Shown here in pieces: positions 1 through 8,362 of a stretch of 64,000 bases of DNA. Location of the stretch: positions 372,001 to 436,000 of the forward strand of contig NZ_SKCI01000003.1 of NCBI RefSeq assembly GCF_005434965.1, given 5' to 3'. A model generated the notes under the pieces. The model had not been told where the DNA came from. It did no database searches and was given only the letters and a program-made list of their open reading frames with translations. Position numbers and translations under genes: made by a program. Source of the DNA: Marimonas lutisalis. Lineage in GTDB: Bacteria; Pseudomonadota; Alphaproteobacteria; Rhodobacterales; Rhodobacteraceae. How positions within the stretch are numbered: position 1 is the stretch's first letter; every line of letters starts with the position of its first letter.

Positions 1-962
1 CGGGTGGCTGCGCGCTCGTCTCCACCTTCATTCGTGAGCCGGAATTCGTCGGCCAGACCAAGGACCGCCTTGCCACCGTCGAGGCCCAGCGCCTCGTTGA
101 AAACGCCGTGCGCGACCATTTCGATCACTGGCTGGCGTCCAACACCAAGTCCGCCGGCGCCATCCTCGATTTCCTCGTGCTCCGGGCCGAGGAACGCCTG
201 CGCCGCCGCCAGGAGAAAGAGACCGCCCGCAAATCGGCCACGAAAAAGCTCCGCCTGCCCGGCAAGCTCGTCGATTGCTCCTCGAACGCCCGCGACGGCA
301 CCGAATTGTTCATTGTCGAGGGCGACTCGGCCGGCGGCTCCGCCAAGATGGCCCGCGACCGCAATACCCAGGCGCTCCTGCCGCTCCGCGGGAAAATCCT
401 CAACGTGCTCGGCGCCGCGTCATCCAAGCTCGGCTCGAACCAGGAGATCAACGACCTGACCCAGGCCCTCGGCACCGGCCTCGGCACGCGGTTCAACCTC
501 GACGATCTGCGCTATGACAAGATCATCATCATGACCGACGCGGATGTCGACGGCGCGCATATCGCCTCGCTGCTGATGACCTTCTTCTTCACCCAGATGC
601 GCCCCCTGATCGACGCAGGGCATCTCTACCTCGCCTGCCCGCCCCTCTACCGCCTGACCCAAGGCGCGCGGCGCATCTACGTCGCCGACGACGCGGAGAA
701 AGAGGCGATGCTGGCCAAGGGCCTCGGCGGCAAGGGCAAGATCGACGTGCAGCGTTTCAAGGGCCTTGGTGAAATGGACGCCAAGGACCTGAAGGAAACC
801 ACCATGGACCCGAAATCGCGCAAGCTCATCCGCGTGACGATAGATGAGGATGAACCCGGCGAAACCGGCGATTTGGTGGAACGCCTGATGGGCAAGAAGC
901 CCGAACTGCGGTTCCAGTATATCCAGGAGAACGCACGGTTCGTGGAGGAGTTGGATGTTTAA
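1..962 (+). CDS. parE: DNA topoisomerase IV subunit B, C-terminal part
   Basis: This is the 3' part of the ATPase subunit of topoisomerase IV, which with ParC decatenates replicated chromosomes. The reading frame is open from base 3, so the start lies outside the window. The Toprim domain is visible: the catalytic glutamate in [17 protein letters not shown] and the metal-binding aspartates in [11 protein letters not shown]. It is followed by the conserved QRFKGLGEM segment and the normal end ([17 protein letters not shown]). The FVGQTKDRL segment near the start also fits GyrB/ParE. ParE is preferred over GyrB because the insert between Toprim and C-terminus is short. A TIR-domain pseudogene follows after 19 bases. 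Confidence 0.93.
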   Translation, partial: GGCALVSTFIREPEFVGQTKDRLATVEAQRLVENAVRDHFDHWLASNTKSAGAILDFLVLRAEERLRRRQEKETARKSATKKLRLPGKLVDCSSNARDGTELFIVEGDSAGGSAKMARDRNTQALLPLRGKILNVLGAASSKLGSNQEINDLTQALGTGLGTRFNLDDLRYDKIIIMTDADVDGAHIASLLMTFFFTQMRPLIDAGHLYLACPPLYRLTQGARRIYVADDAEKEAMLAKGLGGKGKIDVQRFKGLGEMDAKDLKETTMDPKSRKLIRVTIDEDEPGETGDLVERLMGKKPELRFQYIQENARFVEELDV

Positions 963-981
963 GTCGGAGTAAAACAACCTG

Positions 982-1787
982 ATGACTAATGTTTTTATTA
1001 GCTGGAGCGGCGCAACAAGCAAACGAATTGCAGAAGAGCTACGTGGCTGGATTCCTGCTACGCTTCAATTTGCAAAACCCTATTTCACGCCAGATGACAT
1101 CGAAAAAGGTTCGAAATGAGGTTCGGAAATTTCCCAAAAATTGTCAGAGACAAACGTGGGGATAATTTGCCTTACTCAAGAAAACTTTTCCAAGCCGTGG
1201 ATACTGTTTGAAGCTGGAGCGCTTTCTAAAGATTTGGACCGCTCCAAAGTTTGCTCCGTGCTTTTTGGAATGGAAAATACTGATCTTTCAGGGCCTCTGA
1301 CCACATTTCAAACTACATCATTCGAAAAGTCTGATTTTCGAAAACTTATGTCTGCAATCAATGATGCCGGTGAAGACAGAAAACTAGACGCAGAGACATT
1401 TTCAAATGTTTTCGAAATGTGGTGGCCAAAACTTGAAACAAAGATATCAAAGATTTTGAGTGATAGCGTTAGTGGCGAAAATCAGAAATTCGCTCGGATC
1501 GCGAACTGCTTGAAGAGATACTGAATATTAGCCGTGCAAACCTTCGCGCGCGGCCCCGTGAAAAAGATGAACCGATTTCACTGGGCTTCATCCACCATTT
1601 TATCGACACAATGGTAGAAACAATTGACATTTACGAGAGATCGACGGAAAAGGAGTTTTATCACGTAATCCAAGCACATTTTGAAATGCTGGATTATTTG
1701 CGTCATCTTTTTCCGGATTTTCATGCCAAATCCAATTCGCGAGTCTCTGAACTAAGGTCAAGATTTAACGAGATTGTTCCTTTTTAA
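982..1787 (+). pseudogene. TIR-domain protein, broken by a stop codon and a frameshift
   Basis: The sequence begins MTNVFISWSGATSKRIAEEL, typical of stand-alone bacterial TIR (TIR_2) proteins, many of which are NAD-cleaving defence effectors. Codon 46 (1117-1119) is TGA where relatives have TGG in the EKGxxW motif. The frame then continues through GIICLTQENFSKPWILFEAGALSK, which holds the likely catalytic Glu (about residue 77), and FEMWWPKLE. Around 1480-1491 the coding signal shifts frame. RELLEEILNISRANLR then continues in the other frame to TAA at 1785. The region is clearly AT-richer than parE or murD, which suggests horizontal gain. The family call is sure. That it is dead, rather than rescued by readthrough, is inferred from two independent lesions. 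Confidence 0.85.
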
Positions 1788-2233
1788 GGGAACGTCATTT
1801 GTTTATCTTCAGACATTCCAGTTGCCGCCAATCAAGTATCGCAACCCGCGCCTCCTCCGCGCCATCGCCGACCCGCGGGGTGGCGATCCGACGCTTCAGC
1901 AACGCGCTTTATCCCGGCCAAACCCCTCCACCCCACCCGTTCCGCACACCCTCCCCCAATCGCCGCCCCGGGGGGCGGGTCGGCGATGGCGCGGCGGCCC
2001 AAGGGGCCGCTATTCGCGCCGGGGCATGTCCAGACCCGTAGGCCGGGCTTCAGCCCGGCACCCACCCCCACCGCACGCCCGGTTAACCAAACAAACCCTT
2101 AACAAATGCCGCGCTGCGGCGGTGCACGCATGTCAGCCGGGCGGCAGCCGGAAATCACCCCCCACCCCATCACCCCCCGAAACCGCGATTAACCCCCTCG
2201 CACGCCCCGGCAACACCTCCTAAACTCCCCGAC
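1788..2233. other. Intergenic stretch with repeat copy A
   Basis: No convincing gene is seen. Open frames here are proline/arginine-rich GC artefacts. The stretch contains short inverted GC-rich segments (for example around 2040-2056, GGCCGGGCTTCAGCCCGGC type), several TTAAC sequences at 2083-2105, and copy A of a dispersed repeat at 2118-2160. Confidence 0.6.
2118..2160 (+). repeat. Dispersed TGTCA repeat, copy A (modules permuted)
   Basis: It contains GGTGCACGCATGTCAGCC followed by GGGCGGCAGCCGGA and ATCACCC. The same two modules occur at 14998-15042 and, on the other strand, at 59532-59576, but there in the opposite order. TTAAC sequences lie just upstream. The copy sits about 70 bases before the start of the gene at 2234. 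Confidence 0.7.
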
Positions 2234-2908
2234 ATGCGAGTCGCCTTTCTCCTCTGCCTGCTTCTGGCCGCCTGCGCCGCCCGTCCGCTGACCGAGGCGG
2301 AAAAAAACTTTGCAGAACAGCTCTTTGGCGGTATGGCCAACCCCGAGACCATCCGCTTCCACGATGGCGCCGTGGTCGACAAAATCACCTACCAGCGGCA
2401 AAAACGCCCCCGCCTCGCCTGCCGCGAGCGGATCTGGCCCGAACCCGAGACCGAAACCGTCACCGTCGGCCCTGCCGCGCTGACGATTCACAACCGGGTT
2501 TTCTACTCTAAGCCTTACTATACAAACGATTATTTGCCCGATTACCCCGAAAAGCTCTACCTCTTCGCCGCCATGCTCTTCGCCCATGAACTCACCCATG
2601 TCTGGCAATGGCAGAACCGCGAAAAAACCGGCTATTCGCCGATGAAGGCAGCGCGCGAACACCGCTGGGCGGAAGACCCTTATCTCTATGATATCAATAC
2701 GAAAAACACGTTCTTCGACTATGCCTACGAACAGCAGGCCAGCATCGTCGAGGAATATGTCTGCTGCGCCGCGCTCGACCCGCAGGCGCCCCGCACGCGC
2801 CGCCTCGAACAGCTCCTCAAGGGCGCTTTTCCCCTGAAACACCTGCACATCCCCGACAAGATCTACGTGCCCTGGGAAGGCACCCAGAAGTCCGGAATTT
2901 GCCAGTAA
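2234..2908 (+). CDS. Lipoprotein with HELTH zinc-metallopeptidase-like motif
   Basis: A 224-residue protein with a lipoprotein signal peptide; the lipobox LAAC puts the acylated Cys at residue 14, so it is probably membrane-anchored in the periplasm. FAHELTHVWQWQ (His118, Glu119, His122) is an HExxH zinc site. YEQQASIVEEY (Glu166 onward) could give the third ligand of a gluzincin-type site. No family name is recognised; similar HELTHxxQ motifs occur in DUF4157-type putative peptidases. Its stop codon abuts the murD stop codon with no base between them, in convergent orientation. A peptidase role is inferred from the motif alone. Confidence 0.75.
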   Translation: MRVAFLLCLLLAACAARPLTEAEKNFAEQLFGGMANPETIRFHDGAVVDKITYQRQKRPRLACRERIWPEPETETVTVGPAALTIHNRVFYSKPYYTNDYLPDYPEKLYLFAAMLFAHELTHVWQWQNREKTGYSPMKAAREHRWAEDPYLYDINTKNTFFDYAYEQQASIVEEYVCCAALDPQAPRTRRLEQLLKGAFPLKHLHIPDKIYVPWEGTQKSGICQ

Positions 2909-4306
2909 TCACAAAAGCTTGGCGACTTCCTCCATGAAGTGCTCACCGCGCTTTTCGAAGCTGTCATACTGGTCGAACGACGCCGCCGCCGGCGCCAGCA
3001 GCACCACCTCGCCCGGCTCCGCCTCGGCTGCCGCGCGCGCCACCGCGGTGCCCATGTCGCCGCACACCTCGGCCTCAACCCCTTGCAATTGCAGGGCAAA
3101 GTTCGCCGCCTCCCGCCCGATCACATAGGCCTTCACAACCGACGCGCTCGCCTCCAGCAGCCCCGACAGCCCGCCTTCCTTCTCCAGCCCGCCACAGATC
3201 CAGCGGATTTTGTCGAACGCCATCAAGGCCTTGGCCGCCGAATCCACGTTGGTCGCCTTGCTGTCGTTCACGAACCGCACGCCATCCTTCTCGCCCACCA
3301 GCTGGCTGCGATGCGGCAATCCGCCAAACGTCTGAAATCCCTGCTCGATCTCCCGCGGCGCCAGCCCCAGCGTCCGGCACACCGCGTAGGCGCAGCAGGC
3401 GTTCTGGTGGTTATGCGCGCCCGGCAATCCCGCCACGCCGCGCAGGTCGATCGATCCCACCTGCCGCCCCTTGCGGTATTCGGACAAAAACCCTTTGCGC
3501 GCAAAGACATGCCAGCCCGGCCCGGTCAGTTTCCGCTCGACCGTAATGTCGATAACCCGGTCATCGCCCGGCCCCTCGGCCATCTGGTTGGCAAGGTATC
3601 GCCCCTCCACCTCATCCACCCCGATCACGCAGCGATCCGGCCCGCCTTCCGCGAAAAGCCGCCGCTTGGCCGCGAAATATCCGCCCATGCCGCCATGCCG
3701 GTCCAGATGGTCGGGCGACAGGTTGGTGAACACCGCCACATCCGGCGTCAGCGCGCGCGCCAGGTCGGTCTGGTAGCTCGACAGCTCCAGCACCACCACC
3801 GCGCCATCGCCCGGCGGATCGATATCCAGCACCCCGCGCCCGATATTGCCGGCCAGCTGCGCCTCGCGCCCCGTCTCTGCCAACACGTGATGGATCAACG
3901 CCGAGGTGGTCGATTTCCCGTTCGATCCCGTCACCGCCACGACCCGCGGCAGCACGTCGAAACTGTCCCAGTCACGCCCGCCCAGCGAGCGGAAAAAGAG
4001 CCCGATATCGTTATCCACCGGCACGCCCGCCGCCCAGGCCGCCTCGATCACCCGGTTGGGCGCGGGATAGAGATGCGGAATGCCCGGACTGACGATCAGG
4101 CAGGCCACTCCGTCAAACGCGCCCTGCCGCGTCAGGTCAACGCATTGAAAGCCCTCAGCGTCGGCCTTGTCGCGCGCAGAGGCGTTGTCATCCCAGCAAA
4201 CCGGCTCGGCCCCGCCCGCGCGCAGCGCCCGCGCCGCCGACAGGCCCGACCGGCCCAGCCCAAGAACCGCCACCCGGCGTCCCTCGTATCCGCGCACTGG
4301 TATCAT
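2909..4306 (-). CDS. murD: UDP-N-acetylmuramoyl-L-alanine:D-glutamate ligase
   Basis: Cytoplasmic ATP-dependent ligase that adds D-glutamate to UDP-MurNAc-L-Ala in peptidoglycan synthesis. The 465 residues match the family. Seen are the N-terminal Rossmann-like UDP-binding segment ([17 protein letters not shown]), the ATP loop TGSNGKST at 126-133, LSSYQ, the [11 protein letters not shown] motif, and HRSQLV plus FVNDSKATN in the C-terminal half. It is the last gene of the minus-strand dcw run here. The usual next dcw genes (ftsW, murG) do not follow; a convergent unrelated lipoprotein gene does. Confidence 0.97.
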   Translation of the reverse strand: MIPVRGYEGRRVAVLGLGRSGLSAARALRAGGAEPVCWDDNASARDKADAEGFQCVDLTRQGAFDGVACLIVSPGIPHLYPAPNRVIEAAWAAGVPVDNDIGLFFRSLGGRDWDSFDVLPRVVAVTGSNGKSTTSALIHHVLAETGREAQLAGNIGRGVLDIDPPGDGAVVVLELSSYQTDLARALTPDVAVFTNLSPDHLDRHGGMGGYFAAKRRLFAEGGPDRCVIGVDEVEGRYLANQMAEGPGDDRVIDITVERKLTGPGWHVFARKGFLSEYRKGRQVGSIDLRGVAGLPGAHNHQNACCAYAVCRTLGLAPREIEQGFQTFGGLPHRSQLVGEKDGVRFVNDSKATNVDSAAKALMAFDKIRWICGGLEKEGGLSGLLEASASVVKAYVIGREAANFALQLQGVEAEVCGDMGTAVARAAAEAEPGEVVLLAPAAASFDQYDSFEKRGEHFMEEVAKLL

Positions 4307-4354
4307 TCACGCCCCCTGCCTTGCGAGGCCGCCTGCAACGGCGGACGAGCGGCC

Positions 4355-5437
4355 TCAGCGAACCTTCAACGTCGCCAACCCGATCATGGCGAGGATCAGA
4401 GAAATGATCCAGAACCGGATCACAATCTGCGGCTCAGCCCAGCCTTTTTTCTCATAGTGGTGATGGATCGGCGCCATCAGGAAAACCCGCTTGCCGGTGC
4501 GCTTGAAATACAGCACCTGGATGATCACGGACAAAGCCTCGACCACGAACAGGCCGCCAACGATGGCCAGCACGATCTCGTGCTTGGTCGCAACCGCGAT
4601 CGCACCCAGCGCCCCCCCCAGCGCGAGGCTGCCGGTATCGCCCATGAACACCGCCGCTGGCGGCGCGTTGTACCACAGGAACCCCAGCCCCCCACCGATC
4701 AGTCCGGCGGAAAAGATCAATATCTCACCCGTGCCCGGCACGTAATGCACGTCCAGGTATTCGGTAAAGTCGACACGGCCAACGGCATAGGCGATCACGC
4801 CCAGCGTGCCGCCGGCAATCATCACCGGCATGATCGCCAGCCCGTCCAGACCGTCGGTCAGGTTCACCGCATTGGCCGCGCCGACAATCACGATCACCGC
4901 GAAGGGGATGAAAAGGTAGGACAGGTTGATCAGCGTGTCCTTGAACACAGGCAAGGCCAGTTGATATTGCAGCCCCTCGGGATGATAGACCGTGGCCCAG
5001 TAGCCGGCGATGGCGGAAATCACGAACCCCAGCAACAGCCGGATCCTGCCCGGCACGCCCGCCGTGTTCTGCTTGCTGACCTTGGCATAATCGTCGGCAA
5101 ATCCGATCGCCGCAAAGGCTATGGTGACGAACAGCACCAGCCAGACGAACGGATTATCCAGCCGCGCCCACAGCAGCGTCGAGGTCAGAAGCGCGCCCAC
5201 GATCAGCAGGCCGCCCATGGTCGGCGTGCCCGCCTTCTCGAAATGGCCCTCGGGCCCGTCATCGCGAATGGGCTGGCCCTTGCCCTGGCGGCGGCGCAGG
5301 ACGTTGATCAACGGCGGGCCAAAGATGAAGCCAAAGAGAAGCGCCGTCATGAACGCGCCCCCGGCCCGGAAAGTGATGTATCGGAAGAGGTTAAAAAAAT
5401 CTCCGCCATCCGACAAAGCGGTCAACCAGTACAGCAT
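4355..5437 (-). CDS. mraY: Phospho-N-acetylmuramoyl-pentapeptide transferase
   Basis: Integral membrane enzyme that transfers phospho-MurNAc-pentapeptide from UDP to undecaprenyl phosphate, making lipid I. The 360 residues and about ten hydrophobic segments fit. Diagnostic motifs are GFADDYAK (Asp115-Asp116), [13 protein letters not shown] (189-201) and the C-terminal [15 protein letters not shown]. The ATG at 5437 directly abuts the murF stop codon, so translation is probably coupled within the dcw operon; 48 bases separate it from murD. Confidence 0.98.
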   Translation of the reverse strand: MLYWLTALSDGGDFFNLFRYITFRAGGAFMTALLFGFIFGPPLINVLRRRQGKGQPIRDDGPEGHFEKAGTPTMGGLLIVGALLTSTLLWARLDNPFVWLVLFVTIAFAAIGFADDYAKVSKQNTAGVPGRIRLLLGFVISAIAGYWATVYHPEGLQYQLALPVFKDTLINLSYLFIPFAVIVIVGAANAVNLTDGLDGLAIMPVMIAGGTLGVIAYAVGRVDFTEYLDVHYVPGTGEILIFSAGLIGGGLGFLWYNAPPAAVFMGDTGSLALGGALGAIAVATKHEIVLAIVGGLFVVEALSVIIQVLYFKRTGKRVFLMAPIHHHYEKKGWAEPQIVIRFWIISLILAMIGLATLKVR

Positions 5438-6862
5438 TCACGCGTCCCCTTCGTTTTGCTGGGCCGGATGGCCCATTTTGCGGATCGCGTCAACAACCAG
5501 GCTCACCTTGCTGCCCTTGGACCCCTTGACCAGCACGATATCCCCGGCATGAACCAGCTTGCGCACACGCGCCACCATCTCGTCGGCCGTCTCCATCCAG
5601 ATGCCGCGGCGCGACAGCTCCAGCGCGTCGTAAAGATGCTTCATCCGTGGCCCGACGCAATGCACCACCTGCACCGCCTCGATCCAGGGCAACCGGGCCA
5701 GCTCGGCATGATCGGCGGCCTCGCTCGCGCCCAGTTCCAGCATATCGCCCAGGATGGCAATCCGCCGGCCCCGGCGGCTGTCCCCGGGCCGGGCGGCCGC
5801 CAGCACCTCAAGCGCGGCGGCCATCGAGGTCGGGTTGGCGTTGAACGCGTCGTCGATCAGGTCCAGCTCGGCTTCGGTCGCATCGTCCAGCACGACACGT
5901 TCACGCGTGCCGCGCCCGGCCGGCGGCACCCAGCGGGCCAGGTCGGTGGCCGCGATATCGCGATCGGCGCCCAGCGCCTCGACCGCGGCCAGCACGCCCA
6001 GCCCGTTCATCGCGAAATGCCGCCCCGGGCTTGAAATCCGGAACAAAAGGCGCGTGCCGTCCGTGCGCGCCTCGCATACCGTGGCGTCGTCGGTCAATGT
6101 CACCTGTTCCAGGCGATAGTCGCCACGCGTCTCGCCGAACAGCACCGTCTTCGCGCCCACCGCGCGGACCTTGTCCTGCAGGATCTGCGCGGTGCCGATA
6201 TCGGCGTTCAACACCGCCACGCCGCCGGGCTCCAACCCGTCAAGGATCGCCGCCTTTTCATGCGCGATCCCCTCGATCGACTCGAACGCCTCGATATGCG
6301 CAGGCGCCACGGTGGTAATCATCGCCACATGCGGACGCGCCATCCGCGCCAGCGGCGCGATTTCGCCGGGATGGTTCATCCCGATCTCGATCACCGCGTA
6401 TTCGGTATCGACCGGCATCCGCGCCAGCGTCAGCGGCACGCCCCAATGGTTGTTGTAGGACGCCTCGGCGGCATGGGTCCGGCCCTGCCCCTTCAGCACA
6501 TCGCGCAGCATCTCCTTGGTCGAGGTCTTCCCGACCGATCCGGTGACCGCCACCACCCGGGCCTGCGTGCGCGCGCGCGCCGCCCGGCCCAGCGCCTCCA
6601 GCGCCTCCAGAACGTCACTGACGATCAACAGCGGCGCATCGCCGGCCACACCTTCGGGCACATGGCTCACCATCGCCGCGCCCGCGCCCTTCTCCAGCGC
6701 CTGCGCCACAAAATCATGCCCGTCCCGCGCGGCCTTCAGCGCCACGAACAGGTCCCCGGCCTGGATCGTGCGGGTGTCGATCGACACGCCCTCGACGGCC
6801 CAGTCGCCCACTGCGCGCCCACCCGTGGCCTCGGCCGCCTCTTTCGCCGTCCACAGGCTCAT
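5438..6862 (-). CDS. murF: UDP-N-acetylmuramoyl-tripeptide:D-Ala-D-Ala ligase
   Basis: Adds D-Ala-D-Ala to the UDP-MurNAc-tripeptide, the last cytoplasmic step of precursor synthesis. It has the ATP loop TGSVGKTSTKEM (107-118), EIGMNHPGEI, and DDAFNANPTSM, which is specific to MurF. The length of 474 residues is normal. Its ATG overlaps the murE stop codon by four bases. Mur ligase order murE-murF-mraY-murD is the classical one. Confidence 0.97.
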   Translation of the reverse strand: MSLWTAKEAAEATGGRAVGDWAVEGVSIDTRTIQAGDLFVALKAARDGHDFVAQALEKGAGAAMVSHVPEGVAGDAPLLIVSDVLEALEALGRAARARTQARVVAVTGSVGKTSTKEMLRDVLKGQGRTHAAEASYNNHWGVPLTLARMPVDTEYAVIEIGMNHPGEIAPLARMARPHVAMITTVAPAHIEAFESIEGIAHEKAAILDGLEPGGVAVLNADIGTAQILQDKVRAVGAKTVLFGETRGDYRLEQVTLTDDATVCEARTDGTRLLFRISSPGRHFAMNGLGVLAAVEALGADRDIAATDLARWVPPAGRGTRERVVLDDATEAELDLIDDAFNANPTSMAAALEVLAAARPGDSRRGRRIAILGDMLELGASEAADHAELARLPWIEAVQVVHCVGPRMKHLYDALELSRRGIWMETADEMVARVRKLVHAGDIVLVKGSKGSKVSLVVDAIRKMGHPAQQNEGDA

Positions 6863-8343
6863 GCGATACCTCCCTCCAGCGCCGCCACCGCCACGCTGGC
6901 CTGCTCGGCATCGTCGAAGGGCAGCACGTCATCGCCCACGATCTGCCCGCTCTCGTGCCCCTTGCCCGCGATCAGCAGCGCATCGCCCGCCTGCAGCAGG
7001 TCCACCCCGCGCAGGATCGCCTCGGCGCGGTCGCCCACCTCGTTGGCCTCGGGACAGCCTTCCATCACCGCCGCGCGGATCGTTGCCGGGTCCTCGCTGC
7101 GCGGGTTGTCGTCGGTCACGATCACCACGTCGGCATTCTCCGCCGCCGCGCGCCCCATCAGCGGGCGCTTGGTGGCGTCGCGGTCACCGCCCGCACCGAT
7201 GATCGCGATGATCCGGCCAGCCACATGCGGGCGCAGCGCCTTCAGCGCGGTGGCCACCGCATCAGGCGTGTGCGCATAGTCCACGAACACCGCCGCACCG
7301 TTGCCGCGCTGCGCAGCCAGCTGCATCCGCCCGCGCACACCGCCCATGTGTTCCAGCGTCTCGAATACCCGCTCGGGCTCTTCCCCGCAGGCCACGACCA
7401 GCCCCGCCGCCAGCAGCACATTGTCCGCCTGGAACCCGCCGATCAGCGGAAGATAGGCGCGGAAGCCTTTCTTTTTCCAGGTGAAAAACACTTCCTGGCC
7501 GGTCGCATCGAAACGCTGTGCGGTCAGCTGCAAATCGGCGCCTTCGGTGCGGCCCACGGCCATCACCTTCTGGCCCCGGCCCGCGGCGATCGCCGCCATG
7601 TCCGGTCCGCGCGGATCGTCGATGTTGATCACAGCGGCCCCATCCTCGGGCAGAACCCGGGCAAAAAGCCCCGCCTTGGCCTCGAAATATTCGTCAAAGG
7701 TCTCGTGGTAATCCAGGTGATCCTGGGTGAAGTTGGTAAATCCCGCCGCCTTCAGATGCACCCCGTCGAGGCGCCGTTGCGCAAGCCCGTGCGATGATGC
7801 CTCCATCGCCGCATGGCTCACCCCGGCCTTTGCTGCCGCCGCCAGCGTCCGGTGCAGCGTGATGGGTTCCGGCGTGGTATGCGCCAGCGGCGCGTTCCAC
7901 GCCCCTTCAACGCCGGTGGTGCCCAGGTTTACCGCCTCGTATCCCAACTCGGTCCAGATCATCCGGGTGAATGTGGCCACACTTGTCTTGCCGTTGGTGC
8001 CGGTGACCGCCACCATGGTCTCGGGCTGCACGCCGAACCACAGCGCGGCGGTATAGGCCAGCACCTGGCGCGGGTCCTCGCTCACGATCAGTGCGGCATC
8101 GCTAGCGGCCAGCTCCGCCTCGGCAATCCTGGCACCCGCGGCGTCGGTCAGAACCGCCGCCGCCCCCATACGCAGAGCATACTGGATGAACTCCCCGCCA
8201 TGCACCTTCGTGCCCGGCAGCGCGGCAAAAAGGTAGCCCTCTTTCACCTCGCGGCTGTCGACGGCCAGGCCGGTGATCGTCGCATCTCGCCCGCCAAGGG
8301 CGGTCAGGCCCAGATCTCTCAGTGATTTCGCCTGCCCACCCAT
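6859..8343 (-). CDS. murE: UDP-MurNAc-L-alanyl-D-glutamate:meso-DAP ligase
   Basis: Adds the third stem-peptide residue. The ATP loop is TGTNGKTSV (114-122). The DDNPRSEDP motif near residue 408 is the signature for meso-diaminopimelate, as opposed to lysine, as substrate, as expected for a Gram-negative. FTNFTQDHLDYH and VDYAHTPDA are also present, and the length is 494 residues. It is separated from ftsI by 19 bases and overlaps murF by four, inside one operon. Confidence 0.97.
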   Translation of the reverse strand: MGGQAKSLRDLGLTALGGRDATITGLAVDSREVKEGYLFAALPGTKVHGGEFIQYALRMGAAAVLTDAAGARIAEAELAASDAALIVSEDPRQVLAYTAALWFGVQPETMVAVTGTNGKTSVATFTRMIWTELGYEAVNLGTTGVEGAWNAPLAHTTPEPITLHRTLAAAAKAGVSHAAMEASSHGLAQRRLDGVHLKAAGFTNFTQDHLDYHETFDEYFEAKAGLFARVLPEDGAAVINIDDPRGPDMAAIAAGRGQKVMAVGRTEGADLQLTAQRFDATGQEVFFTWKKKGFRAYLPLIGGFQADNVLLAAGLVVACGEEPERVFETLEHMGGVRGRMQLAAQRGNGAAVFVDYAHTPDAVATALKALRPHVAGRIIAIIGAGGDRDATKRPLMGRAAAENADVVIVTDDNPRSEDPATIRAAVMEGCPEANEVGDRAEAILRGVDLLQAGDALLIAGKGHESGQIVGDDVLPFDDAEQASVAVAALEGGIA

Positions 8344-8362
8344 CTGCCCTGCCCGTTCTGGC

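Noticed and set aside
1774-2223. Proline-rich 149-codon frame
   Set aside because: It overlaps the end of the TIR remnant and repeat copy A, has no ribosome site, and its composition is that of GC-rich non-coding DNA.
2939-6034. A 1031-codon open frame on the plus strand
   Set aside because: It is antisense to murD, mraY and murF, rich in Arg, His, Gln and Pro, and matches nothing; long antisense frames are expected in GC-rich coding DNA.
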